Origin: a bacterium
GTDB lineage: Bacteria > Ratteibacteria > UBA8468 > B48-G9 > JAFGKM01
Reading direction: 5' to 3'
Length of the DNA: 12,913 nt
Assembly: GCA_035371905.1 (NCBI GenBank)
Contig: DAORXQ010000013.1
Span: 1-12,913 of the forward strand
The translations under genes and the position numbers were made by a program. How positions within the stretch are numbered: position 1 is the stretch's first letter; each line of letters starts with the position of its first letter. Shown here one piece after another: positions 1 to 7,408 of the stretch. The notes under the pieces were generated by a model that saw only the letters and a list, made by a program, of their open reading frames with translations, was not told the DNA's origin and searched no databases.

Positions 1-293
1 CATCTTCCAGGAAAAAGTGATGTATCAAACCATCCACCACATCCCAAAATATCATAATCAAAATATTCTCCAGAGTCCATAGGTTCAATATAATCACCTT
101 CATTTTCAACTTTCACATATCTACCTGTTTCTTCATCCCATCTTGATTCTTCCTGTTTTTTATGCACTCTTTTTACAGGATAACCTTCTTTTACCCATCC
201 ACAGAATGTTTCAGGCCAGAAATGCTCATATATACCCATTCTGTCAGGAATTTCTTTTTTTAATAATATTTTTACTCTTTCTCTTGAGTTCAT
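1..293 (-). CDS. Uroporphyrinogen decarboxylase (URO-D) superfamily protein, N-terminal part
   Basis: This partial gene is read leftward from ATG at 293 and runs off the left edge after 97 codons. The visible N-terminus begins MNSRERVKILLKKEIPDRMG, the usual opening of URO-D-like proteins (N-S-R-E-R-V, then a P-D-R turn). The following stretch, with aromatic and charged residues around FWPETFCGW and an acidic GDYIEP segment, fits the divergent URO-D members related to corrinoid methyltransferases (MtaA/CmuA type) rather than the heme enzyme HemE. Such paralogs are common in catabolic loci; some move methyl groups, but most have no known substrate. An AGGGGG ribosome-binding site sits about 5 bases upstream. 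Only 8 bases separate it from the stop of the oxidoreductase gene, so it should be the third gene of the leftward operon. The catalytic half lies outside the window, so a precise function cannot be given. Confidence 0.8.
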   Translation of the reverse strand, partial: MNSRERVKILLKKEIPDRMGIYEHFWPETFCGWVKEGYPVKRVHKKQEESRWDEETGRYVKVENEGDYIEPMDSGEYFDYDILGCGGWFDTSLFPGR

Positions 294-301
294 TTTTCCC
301 C

Positions 302-1273
302 CTATCTTATTATTATTTCCCTGTTTTCTTCCATTGATTTATTTGCTGAAAGTGCTACTTTTAATGTTTTAATTGAATCAAAATAATCTGATTTTATTAT
401 TGATTTATCATTTTTTCTTAAACTTTCAATAAATACTCTATCTTCAACAAAATAAAGGTCTTGGTTAAAATTAAATTCCTCATATTTTTCTGAAGTAATT
501 ATAATTAATTTCCTGTGTGAATATTCAATAAGTTTCCTTTTACATATAAATCTAATTTTTGGTGGATAGTATCTTGTCACTTCAGGAAATAAAGCATATG
601 TGCATAATAAGTTTCCATAAATTCCATTTTCAAATTCAAATATTGTACAACTTGCATCATCTCCTGTATATAATTTTTCTTCTGGGAAAAATCCCCTAAC
701 TCTTTTTGTATATACGGATTTTATCTCTCCAAAAACATATCTTATAAGGTCAATAAAATGTATTGCCTGGTCAACAATCTGTCCTCCTGCCTTTTCCTTA
801 ATTTTTATTGAATCAACAAGAGGGATTGTCCAGAACCACTCAGATGAAATAAATATAACTTTTTCATTTTTAATAATTTCTTTGAGTTTTTCAGAAGCAG
901 GGTCATATCGTAACATAAATCCAATACTGTGAATAATATTTTTTGTTTTAAGTTTATCAATAACAATTTCACATTCTTCTTCTTTTAAAGCAGGTGGTTT
1001 TTCAAGAAAAAATGGTAAATTTTTTTCAATACAGTATAAAACGATTTCTGTGTGAGTATCAGCAGGTGTACATATCCAGACACAATCAGGCCTTTCCTTT
1101 TCAATCATTTCTTTATATTCAGTATAATAACTACATCCAATATCTTTCGCCTTATTCTTTGCGACCTCTTCAATTATATCACAAACAGATATAATTTTTA
1201 TTCCTTCTATTTTTTTAATAGAATTTATATGTACATTTGAGATTCTTCCAGTTCCTATTATTCCTATTTTCAT
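302..1273 (-). CDS. Gfo/Idh/MocA family NAD(P)-dependent oxidoreductase
   Basis: A complete 323-residue protein, close to the normal family length (about 330-390). The N-terminal Rossmann fold shows the nucleotide-binding G7-T-G9-R-I-S turn after a hydrophobic strand, with Asp32 at the end of the second strand, which usually favours NAD over NADP. The family signature E91-K92-P93 follows; its Lys is the usual catalytic or substrate-binding residue. In the C-terminal alpha/beta domain the segment GGQIVDQAIHFID (163-175) carries the D168/H172/D175 arrangement typical of sugar and inositol dehydrogenases. There is no signal peptide, so it is cytosolic. Members oxidise or epimerise sugars, inositols or aminosugars, and some make unsaturated intermediates; the substrate cannot be read from sequence. 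Its ATG overlaps the stop of the upstream beta-propeller gene by 4 bp (ATGA), implying translational coupling. It probably handles a monosaccharide released by that enzyme or by the divergent sulfatase operon. Confidence 0.93.
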   Translation of the reverse strand: MKIGIIGTGRISNVHINSIKKIEGIKIISVCDIIEEVAKNKAKDIGCSYYTEYKEMIEKERPDCVWICTPADTHTEIVLYCIEKNLPFFLEKPPALKEEECEIVIDKLKTKNIIHSIGFMLRYDPASEKLKEIIKNEKVIFISSEWFWTIPLVDSIKIKEKAGGQIVDQAIHFIDLIRYVFGEIKSVYTKRVRGFFPEEKLYTGDDASCTIFEFENGIYGNLLCTYALFPEVTRYYPPKIRFICKRKLIEYSHRKLIIITSEKYEEFNFNQDLYFVEDRVFIESLRKNDKSIIKSDYFDSIKTLKVALSANKSMEENREIIIR

Positions 1274-2367
1274 TTCAGTATCCTTTCTATTTCTTCAATA
1301 TCAACTGTATTCATAACAAGGGGTTGTGAAAAATCAGGCATTGACCTCTGCCATATAGCATAAATTTTTTCTCCATCAAAAAAGGCAGAAACATATCTAT
1401 TGCATCCTGTCCCAAAAGGAGAAATAAATAAAGGGAAATTTAAACTTAATCTATAAATTTTAGGAAATTCATAATCAAAACCATAGGCAAGTCCACCAAT
1501 TTCTTCACATGAATAACCCCTTGGTCTTTTAACTCCTTTTTCTGACTGTGGATGTTCTCTTATACACTCTGCTCCATCATAAAAATAAAGTGAAATATCT
1601 GGAATATCTTTGAAAATTCCGATTTTAGGAACAGGCAATCTTTCTGTTATTCTTGTAACTGCGATATCCCATGTATAACCTTTTGGTAAAATATCTTTTG
1701 AAATTATTTTGAAAATATCATTTTCTTTAACAGCAAGACCTGAATATGAACAGGTCCAGGAAAATGGATGCTGACAGAAAATCATATATGTCTTTTTATT
1801 CAGGTCAAAAACAAAAGGGTCTTTAACATGTAAATTTTCTGGATTTTCTGATATTAGAACATTTCTTATATTTTCAGGATTTAAATCTTCAATTGTATTT
1901 CCTTCAAAAACATCTATTTCCCAGATACCTGTACCTTCTTTCTGATATATTTCAAAACCCTCTGGATAATTTCTCTTTTTTTCTGTTGATACATAAACTT
2001 CAACTTTATCTCCAAAATAAATTGATGAACCCTCTATTGATAAGACCTCCTTTTTTCCAACTTTAAGTTCTTTTTTTGAAAATGATTTTAATTTTTTAAA
2101 TGTTTTACCTTTATCCTCAGAAATAAAAATTGCAAGTTCAAGCCCCCTTTCTCCCATTTTTATTCCATATCTACTATCCCCTGAATTTCTGTATCTTCCT
2201 GTTAAAACAATCCTTCCTTCTATATCCTTTCTTATCTTTCCACCTCCAAACCAATATCCCTTTTCATTTCTATATGGTTCAACTATTATTCTTGCTTTCT
2301 CCTGATTTACTATTATCTGGCCAAGTTTTACAAGTTTCTCTTCTAATTTTTTTTCTAATCTTTCCAT
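1270..2367 (-). CDS. Beta-propeller glycoside hydrolase-like protein (sialidase/GH43-GH117-type fold, substrate unknown)
   Basis: A complete 365-residue protein, first gene of the leftward operon. I see an Asp-box-like motif S83-x-D85-x-G87-x-T89-F90, typical of sialidase/BNR propellers. A second segment, H180-V-K-D-P-F-V-F, resembles the metal- or substrate-binding D-P blade motif of five-bladed propeller glycosidases (GH43, GH117, GH130 and similar). The C-terminal GCNRYVSAFF...YAIWQRS stretch (321-342) looks like a closing blade. An early R-x-S-G-D-S-R-Y segment (60-67) may supply substrate-binding arginines. No signal peptide is visible; the N-terminus is a charged helix (MERLEKKLEEKLVKLG), so the protein should be cytosolic and act on imported oligosaccharides. 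A specific GH family cannot be assigned by eye, and a non-catalytic propeller is possible. The ribosome-binding site is weak (a GAG about 6 bases upstream). It is transcribed divergently from the sulfatase operon and coupled by a 4 bp overlap to the Gfo/Idh/MocA gene. Confidence 0.75.
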   Translation of the reverse strand: MERLEKKLEEKLVKLGQIIVNQEKARIIVEPYRNEKGYWFGGGKIRKDIEGRIVLTGRYRNSGDSRYGIKMGERGLELAIFISEDKGKTFKKLKSFSKKELKVGKKEVLSIEGSSIYFGDKVEVYVSTEKKRNYPEGFEIYQKEGTGIWEIDVFEGNTIEDLNPENIRNVLISENPENLHVKDPFVFDLNKKTYMIFCQHPFSWTCSYSGLAVKENDIFKIISKDILPKGYTWDIAVTRITERLPVPKIGIFKDIPDISLYFYDGAECIREHPQSEKGVKRPRGYSCEEIGGLAYGFDYEFPKIYRLSLNFPLFISPFGTGCNRYVSAFFDGEKIYAIWQRSMPDFSQPLVMNTVDIEEIERILK

Positions 2368-2393
2368 TTTAATCTCAAAAGGTTTAATTTTTT

Positions 2394-2399
2394 ATTTTA
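2394..2399 (-). promoter_or_regulatory. Possible -10 box for the leftward operon
   Basis: Read on the minus strand this is TAAAAT, five of six matches to TATAAT, 27 bases before the ATG at 2367. No convincing -35 lies at 16-18 bp; TTTCCA (2424-2419) lies at 19 bp. In DNA this A+T-rich, such a match is weak evidence. Confidence 0.25.
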
Positions 2400-2405
2400 A
2401 CATAT

Positions 2406-2433
2406 TTGAAATTTTTTTTGGAAAGATTATAAT
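2406..2433 (+). promoter_or_regulatory. Sigma70-like promoter of the sulfatase operon
   Basis: TTGAAA (2406-2411) and a perfect TATAAT (2428-2433) are separated by 16 bp. Transcription would start near 2440, giving a leader of only about 13 bases that is almost entirely ribosome-binding site. It lies between the divergent genes and is the only good promoter candidate for the eight-gene rightward operon. The AraC protein encoded at 8539-9300 is the natural candidate to act here, but no clear direct-repeat operator can be picked out in so A+T-rich a stretch. Confidence 0.6.
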
Positions 2434-2440
2434 TTTGAAA

Positions 2441-2450
2441 AAAGGAGGAG
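2441..2450 (+). promoter_or_regulatory. Strong Shine-Dalgarno that fixes the sulfatase start at 2453
   Basis: AAAGGAGGAG is followed two bases later by ATG at 2453. An in-frame TTG at 2435 would extend the protein by six residues, but it lies upstream of this site and would translate the Shine-Dalgarno itself as Lys-Gly-Gly-Glu. The ATG at 2453 is therefore preferred. Confidence 0.85.
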
Positions 2451-2452
2451 AG

Positions 2453-3820
2453 ATGAATTTAATTTTTATTATGATTGACAGTTTAAGGCAGGACCATGTG
2501 AGTGTTTACAATAAAGGGGAAAGAGTTTTTGAGAATATTGAAAGTTGTAAGACGCCAAATATTGATAAATTTGCTGAAAAAAGTTTAGTTTTTGAAAATG
2601 TTTATCCATGTGGTCTCCCTACAATCCCTGTTAGATATGAACTTATGACTGGTTTTTATTCATTACCTTACAGACCTTGGTGTCCTTTAACCGATTATGA
2701 CTTAACAATTGCTCAGATTTTAAATAAAGAAGGGTATCTCTCAGGATTTATAACAGATACATATCATTACAGGGCTCCAAATATGAATTATCACAGGAAT
2801 TTTAATGTTTATGAATGGATAAGAGGCCAGGAATATGACCCTTATGAAATCCCTGTTTCAAAAAGAAATATAAATGATTATGTGAATGAAAATTATACAG
2901 ATGAATGGAAAAAAAGGATACTCCAATTTCTTGCAAATACAGACAATATGAATGAAAAAAACTGGTTTACAATGCAGGTTGTTGAAAAAGCAATTGAGTT
3001 TTTAAAGAAAGCAAGAAAAACAAACCAAAAAATATTTTTATGGATTGATTCTTTTGAACCACATGAGCCATGGGACCCACCAGAAAAATTTGATAAATAT
3101 ACTTCTAAAAAATATAAAGGTAAAAGATTGATTATGCCTATGGGTGGAGAAGCAAAAAACTGGGCTACGGAAGAAGAAATTGATTTTATAAGAGGTCTTT
3201 ATGCAGGTGAAGTAAGTTTTGTTGATTACTGTTTTGGATATTTATTTAAAGAACTTGAAAGATTGAATTTTTACGAGGACTCTTTAATTGTTCTTACTGC
3301 TGACCATGGACATCCACTTGCTGACCACGGAAAATTTTTAAAGGGTTCTGACAGGATGTACAGTGAATTATTAAAGGTCCCATTTATAATGAAATTTCCA
3401 GAAGAGTTATATAAAGGAAAAATTGATGCATTAATTCAATTCCCTGATGTTCTTCCTACAATTCTTGAAATTCTTGGTTTTGAAGGAAATAATGTATGTC
3501 TTTCTGGTAAAAGTTTCTTTTCAGTAATTAAAGGTGATATAGATAAACATAGAGATGCAGTAATATGTGGATATAAGAGAGGAATTTACAGATGTATCAG
3601 AAATAAAGAATGGAGTTTTGTTTATACACCTGATGAAGAAATTGATATGCTTTTTAATTTGAAAGATGACCCGAAAGAAAGAGTAAATTTAATAGATAAA
3701 CATCCTGATATAGCAAAAGAACTTTTGAATAAATTTGGTTCTGTATTCTTTGAAAAAAAATCAAAGGTAATAAAAGGTATACAGGGTGAATATGAACTTG
3801 CATCCTCTTCAATAGAATGA
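2453..3820 (+). CDS. Sulfatase-fold hydrolase with Thr at the formylglycine position
   Basis: A 455-residue alkaline-phosphatase-superfamily protein of the sulfatase branch. The first strand carries metal-binding acids in MIDSLRQDH (Asp9, Asp14). The core motif that should read C/S-x-P-x-R-x4-T-G reads T57-I-P-V-R61-YELM-T-G, so the nucleophile position is Thr (codon ACA) rather than Cys or Ser. Other active-site elements are present: SFEPHEPWDPP with His204, TADHGHPLADHG with Asp284/His285, and Lys297 in FLKG. Standard maturases convert Cys or Ser, not Thr, to formylglycine. The enzyme may therefore use Thr directly, as some phosphodiesterases of this superfamily do, or may hydrolyse something other than sulfate esters. 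I believe sulfatase-like proteins with this P-T-x-P-x-R pattern recur elsewhere, so it is probably a subfamily trait rather than a mutation. The first metal ligand is 9 residues from the N-terminus, leaving no room for a signal peptide; the protein is cytosolic. It overlaps the next sulfatase by 4 bp. Confidence 0.9.
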   Translation: MNLIFIMIDSLRQDHVSVYNKGERVFENIESCKTPNIDKFAEKSLVFENVYPCGLPTIPVRYELMTGFYSLPYRPWCPLTDYDLTIAQILNKEGYLSGFITDTYHYRAPNMNYHRNFNVYEWIRGQEYDPYEIPVSKRNINDYVNENYTDEWKKRILQFLANTDNMNEKNWFTMQVVEKAIEFLKKARKTNQKIFLWIDSFEPHEPWDPPEKFDKYTSKKYKGKRLIMPMGGEAKNWATEEEIDFIRGLYAGEVSFVDYCFGYLFKELERLNFYEDSLIVLTADHGHPLADHGKFLKGSDRMYSELLKVPFIMKFPEELYKGKIDALIQFPDVLPTILEILGFEGNNVCLSGKSFFSVIKGDIDKHRDAVICGYKRGIYRCIRNKEWSFVYTPDEEIDMLFNLKDDPKERVNLIDKHPDIAKELLNKFGSVFFEKKSKVIKGIQGEYELASSSIE

Positions 3821-5175
3821 AAAAATTAAATATTCTTTTTATTTTAATTGATGACCTTGGATGGAAGGATTTAAGTATTTATGGCAGTGAATTTTATGAA
3901 ACACCAAATATTGATAAAATTGCGGAAGAAGGAATTATATTTACAAATGCTTATTCAGCAAGTCCTGTATGTTCTCCTACAAGAGCAAGTATCCAGACAG
4001 GTAAATATCCTGCAAGATTAGGTATAACAAACTATATCGGAGGAAGGGATAGAGGAAAACTTTTACCACCTGAAAATCTTGAGTATTTACCATTTGAAGA
4101 AGAGACAATTGCAAAATATTTAAAAAAATTTGGATATAAAACTTATTATATAGGAAAATGGCACCTTGGAGATAGACCATATTTTCCTGAAAATCATGGA
4201 TATGATAAAAATATAGGTGGTTGTTCCTGGGGAATGCCTCACTATGGATATTTCTCACCTTATAAAATTCCGACACTTGAAGATGGACCTGAAGGAGAAT
4301 ATTTAACAGACCGACTTACAGATGAAGCAGTAAAAATAATTAAAGAAACAGAAGAACCATTTTTTATGTTTTTATCCCATTATGCTGTTCATGTTCCAAT
4401 TCAGGTTCCTGAAAAATATATCCAGAAATACAGAGAAAAGGCAAAGAAATTGAAACTTGATAAAATAAATCCTTTTATTGAAGGAGAAAATTTCCCATGC
4501 GAGCATAAGAAACATTTAAAGATAATAAGAAGGATAATTCAATCAGACCCTTTTTATGCTGGGATGATAGAAAATCTTGATGAAAATATAGGAAGAGTAA
4601 TAGAAACATTGAAAGAAACAGGAAAATATGAAAATACAGTAATAATTTTTACATCAGATAATGGAGGACTTTCAACTGCTGAAGGTTCACCTACATGTAA
4701 TTTACCTTTAAGAGAAGGAAAAGGATGGATTGAGGAAGGAGGAATAAGGGTTTCTTTAATAATGAGGATACCCGGAATAAAAAAACAAAAATGTGATTTT
4801 CCTGTAGTTTCAACTGATTTTTATCCGACAATACTTGATATAACTGGATTGCCTCTGTCTCCGCATCAGCATAAAGATGGGATAAGTATTTTACCTGTTT
4901 TAAGAGGAGAAGATTTAAAAAGAAATGGTCTTTTTTTTCACTGGCCACATTATGGAAATCAGGGTGGTACTCCTTCCTCTTCTGTGATTTACGATAACTG
5001 GAAACTCATATATTCTTATGAATATGAGAAGTATCTTCTTTTTAATCTAAATGAAGATAGAGAAGAAAAGAATGACCTTACGGATAAAAAAACAAAAGAA
5101 TTTAAACTCTTAAAAGAACTCCTTGACCATTATCTGAAAGATACAAAAGCAAAATTACCTGTGAAAAATGGATAA
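3817..5175 (+). CDS. Canonical Cys-type sulfatase (arylsulfatase-like, S1 family)
   Basis: A 452-residue protein with every expected sulfatase element. There is a D12-D13 metal pair in LIDDLGWKDLSIYG, then the maturation signature C52-S-P-T-R56-ASIQ-T-G; Cys52 should become formylglycine. Further elements are GKWHLG with Lys114 and His116, a histidine-rich SHYAVHVP (His188, His192), TSDNGG with Asp281/Asn282, and Lys302 in the REGKGW loop. It resembles the GALNS/arylsulfatase-A-like group that removes sulfate from sugars of sulfated polysaccharides, but the S1 subfamily and substrate cannot be fixed by eye. The metal pair only 12 residues from the start rules out a signal peptide, so it works in the cytosol on imported oligosaccharide. 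It starts in an ATGA overlap with the preceding gene without its own clear ribosome-binding site, and ends overlapping the maturase by 8 bp. That maturase is the expected activator of Cys52. Confidence 0.95.
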   Translation: MKKLNILFILIDDLGWKDLSIYGSEFYETPNIDKIAEEGIIFTNAYSASPVCSPTRASIQTGKYPARLGITNYIGGRDRGKLLPPENLEYLPFEEETIAKYLKKFGYKTYYIGKWHLGDRPYFPENHGYDKNIGGCSWGMPHYGYFSPYKIPTLEDGPEGEYLTDRLTDEAVKIIKETEEPFFMFLSHYAVHVPIQVPEKYIQKYREKAKKLKLDKINPFIEGENFPCEHKKHLKIIRRIIQSDPFYAGMIENLDENIGRVIETLKETGKYENTVIIFTSDNGGLSTAEGSPTCNLPLREGKGWIEEGGIRVSLIMRIPGIKKQKCDFPVVSTDFYPTILDITGLPLSPHQHKDGISILPVLRGEDLKRNGLFFHWPHYGNQGGTPSSSVIYDNWKLIYSYEYEKYLLFNLNEDREEKNDLTDKKTKEFKLLKELLDHYLKDTKAKLPVKNG

Positions 5176-6265
5176 AATTGAACTTCTTGTTAAACCAACT
5201 TCTTATCTATGTAATCTTGACTGTTCTTACTGCTTTTACAAAAAAACAAAACAGATATATCCAGAAGCAAAGATAATGGATTTAAAAACACTTGAATTTT
5301 TTATAAAAAAATTTATGGATTATTCTGAAGGAAAAAATATATTTTTCTGCTGGCAGGGTGGAGAACCTTTAATTGCAGGAATTGAGTTTTATTATAATGT
5401 TGTTGAATTTCAGAAAAAATATGGTAAAACAGGACAAATAGTTGGAAATACAATTCAAACAAACGGGATTTTGATAGATGATAAGTGGATTGAATTTTTT
5501 AAAAGATATAATGTTTTTGTTGGTATAAGTTTAGATGGACCTGAAGAAATACATAATTTTTACAGAGGATATAAAGATGGAAAAAAAACATTTAAAAAAG
5601 TGATGGAAAATATAAATAAACTGGAAAGAAATGGAGTTCAGTTTAATATCCTTTCCACAATTGGAGAAGAAACAGGTAAATACCCTGAAAAGATTTTTGA
5701 ATTTTTTGTTAAAAAGGGTTTTAAATATTTACAGTTTATACCTGCAACAGATAGAAAAAAAGATAAAATAAGTAAATTTTCAATAACTCCTTCAACATAT
5801 TCAAATTTTTTATGCAGGATTTTTGATTTATGGTGGAATAATGGTTTTCCTTATGTTTCAATTAGGTTTTTTGATAATATTATTGAGATTATAAAAGGAA
5901 TTGAACCATCTGCTTGTACTTTAAAGAAAAGATGTGGAGAATATCTTGTTGTTGAACATAATGGAGATGTTTATCCATGTGATTTTTTTGTAAATACTGA
6001 TTTTAAACTTGGAAATATTTTTTTTGATGAACTTGATATAATATATGAAAAACTCAAAAAATTTGGTGCAATGAAAGAAATACAGATAGAAAAATGCAAA
6101 AAATGTGAATGGAATTTTATATGCAATAATGGATGTCTCTGGCATAGGTATGTAAAAAATGGGAAACTGGATGGAACTGATTATTTTTGTTTTGCTTATA
6201 GGAAATTTTTTACATATTCTTTTGAAAAGTTTAAAATTATATCAGAAAGGGTTAAACTTTTTTGA
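5168..6265 (+). CDS. Anaerobic sulfatase-maturating enzyme (radical SAM/SPASM)
   Basis: A 365-residue protein that oxidises the sulfatase active-site Cys or Ser to 3-oxoalanine (formylglycine) using S-adenosylmethionine. The radical SAM cluster motif is C15-x3-C19-x2-C22, preceded by KPTSYLCN. WQGGEP (62-67) is the SAM-binding GGEP motif, and ISLDGP (120-125) is typical of the family. The C-terminal SPASM region keeps all eight auxiliary-cluster cysteines: 250, 256, 271, 310, 313, 319, 323 and 341. Asp272 directly after Cys271 matches the C-D pair that holds the proposed catalytic base in the Clostridium perfringens enzyme. Length and spacing match anSME, so it should be active on the neighbouring Cys-type sulfatase. 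Because it needs no oxygen (unlike the FGE maturase), it points to an anaerobic host. It overlaps the sulfatase by 8 bp and is followed 12 bases later by the M14 gene. Confidence 0.95.
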   Translation: MDKIELLVKPTSYLCNLDCSYCFYKKTKQIYPEAKIMDLKTLEFFIKKFMDYSEGKNIFFCWQGGEPLIAGIEFYYNVVEFQKKYGKTGQIVGNTIQTNGILIDDKWIEFFKRYNVFVGISLDGPEEIHNFYRGYKDGKKTFKKVMENINKLERNGVQFNILSTIGEETGKYPEKIFEFFVKKGFKYLQFIPATDRKKDKISKFSITPSTYSNFLCRIFDLWWNNGFPYVSIRFFDNIIEIIKGIEPSACTLKKRCGEYLVVEHNGDVYPCDFFVNTDFKLGNIFFDELDIIYEKLKKFGAMKEIQIEKCKKCEWNFICNNGCLWHRYVKNGKLDGTDYFCFAYRKFFTYSFEKFKIISERVKLF

Positions 6266-6277
6266 AAAAGATGAAAA

Positions 6278-7408
6278 ATGAAAAGAGAAATAAAAATTAT
6301 AAAAGATTTTCCAATGGCTAATGTCTGTGATATAGAAATAGAGGAAAAAGAAATACCCATAATCAGTTTTTCACCATCTCCTAAGGGTGGTCCTGAATGC
6401 CTCTGGTTCTACTTTAAAGTAAAATCCAAAGGAATAAAAAAACTAAAACTTATTCTCAAAAACACAGGCAATATGCTTGGCGGAGATAGACCTGAAAACC
6501 TCAGACCTGTAATAAAATTTGAAAAAAAGGACTGGGAAAGATTATCAAAGCCAGAATTAATTGAATTTGAGGATGGTAGAAAACATGTATCATGGAATGT
6601 AAATATTATGAGTGAAAAATTTGAGATTGCTTTCTGTTATCCATACGGAAAAAAAGAAATAGATGAAATTATTAAAGAAAGTAAGGGTTACTGGAAAAAA
6701 GATGTGATTGGAATAAGTCAGGAAGAAAGAGAAATGATAAGATTAAGTAATAGTTATGGAGATATTAAAAAGAAGGGGGTTTATTTAATGGCAAGACAGC
6801 ATTCCGGTGAAACGCCTGGAAGTTGGGTTTTAGATGGTTTTCTGAGGTATCTTTCCAAAATAAACTATAAAAATTTAATTGTGTGGGCAGTTCCTCTTTC
6901 AAATATAGATGGGATTGAAAATGGTTATTATGGTAAGGATAATTTTCCTTATGATTTAAATCGTGCATGGGGATTTCCTCCTATGAGACACGAAACACTT
7001 GTAATTCAGAGAGATATAATGAGATGGAAGGAAAGATGTATTCCATTTCTTGCAATTGATTTTCATGCTCCTGGTGCATGTGAAATAGATGGTGCATATT
7101 TTTTCATTACACCTTTTGAAAAAGATAAAAAAATGTATAAAATTGAGAAAGAGATGACTGAAAAAATTGCAAAAAAAGTTGGGAAATATATGTCTGAAAA
7201 TTATATCAGGTCTATAAATTATAAGAGCAGATGGGAAACACCTCATTTTTCTGATTTTATAAGAAATAATATTAAAATTCCTTCTCTTTCAATGGAAACA
7301 CCGTATTGCATCTGTCGTAATTGTTTGATGAAAAAAGAGGACTATAAAAAAATAGGTAAAAAAATTGCTCTTGGTATTATTGAGGAAATAGAAAAATATG
7401 GGACTTAA
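6278..7408 (+). CDS. M14 zinc carboxypeptidase-like metallohydrolase (cytosolic carboxypeptidase type)
   Basis: A 376-residue protein. Residues 1-160 form a beta-rich N-terminal domain like that of cytosolic carboxypeptidases (M14D group). The catalytic domain follows with the full zinc set: H175-x2-E178 in ARQHSGETPGSW, His263 in AIDFHAPG, and the general base Glu340 in SLSMETPY. Substrate-carboxylate residues appear in DLNRAW (Asn228-Arg229). The family removes C-terminal amino acids or hydrolyses related amides; its use here may be to cleave an amide or peptidyl group from a sulfated glycoconjugate, which is inference. There is no signal peptide, so it is cytosolic. The ATG at 6278 is chosen because it opens the long frame; the ATG at 6271 is in another frame. 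The gene ends overlapping the ceramidase-like gene by 11 bp, so the two amide-type hydrolases should be co-translated. Eight cysteines, including a C-x-C-x2-C near 344-349, are unusual but of unclear meaning. Confidence 0.88.
   Translation: MKREIKIIKDFPMANVCDIEIEEKEIPIISFSPSPKGGPECLWFYFKVKSKGIKKLKLILKNTGNMLGGDRPENLRPVIKFEKKDWERLSKPELIEFEDGRKHVSWNVNIMSEKFEIAFCYPYGKKEIDEIIKESKGYWKKDVIGISQEEREMIRLSNSYGDIKKKGVYLMARQHSGETPGSWVLDGFLRYLSKINYKNLIVWAVPLSNIDGIENGYYGKDNFPYDLNRAWGFPPMRHETLVIQRDIMRWKERCIPFLAIDFHAPGACEIDGAYFFITPFEKDKKMYKIEKEMTEKIAKKVGKYMSENYIRSINYKSRWETPHFSDFIRNNIKIPSLSMETPYCICRNCLMKKEDYKKIGKKIALGIIEEIEKYGT

Noticed and set aside
143..337. Small plus-strand open frame rich in Phe/Leu
   Set aside because: It lies opposite the URO-D and oxidoreductase genes, has no ribosome-binding site, and its composition is what antisense of A-rich coding DNA gives.
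2435..2452. Six-residue N-terminal extension of the first sulfatase from a TTG codon
   Set aside because: The extension translates the Shine-Dalgarno itself. The ATG at 2453 is preceded by AAAGGAGGAG and starts directly at the first fold strand.
6956..7246. Minus-strand frame inside the M14 gene
   Set aside because: It is the antisense shadow of a conserved catalytic domain, Phe/His-rich from complementing AAA/GAA codons.
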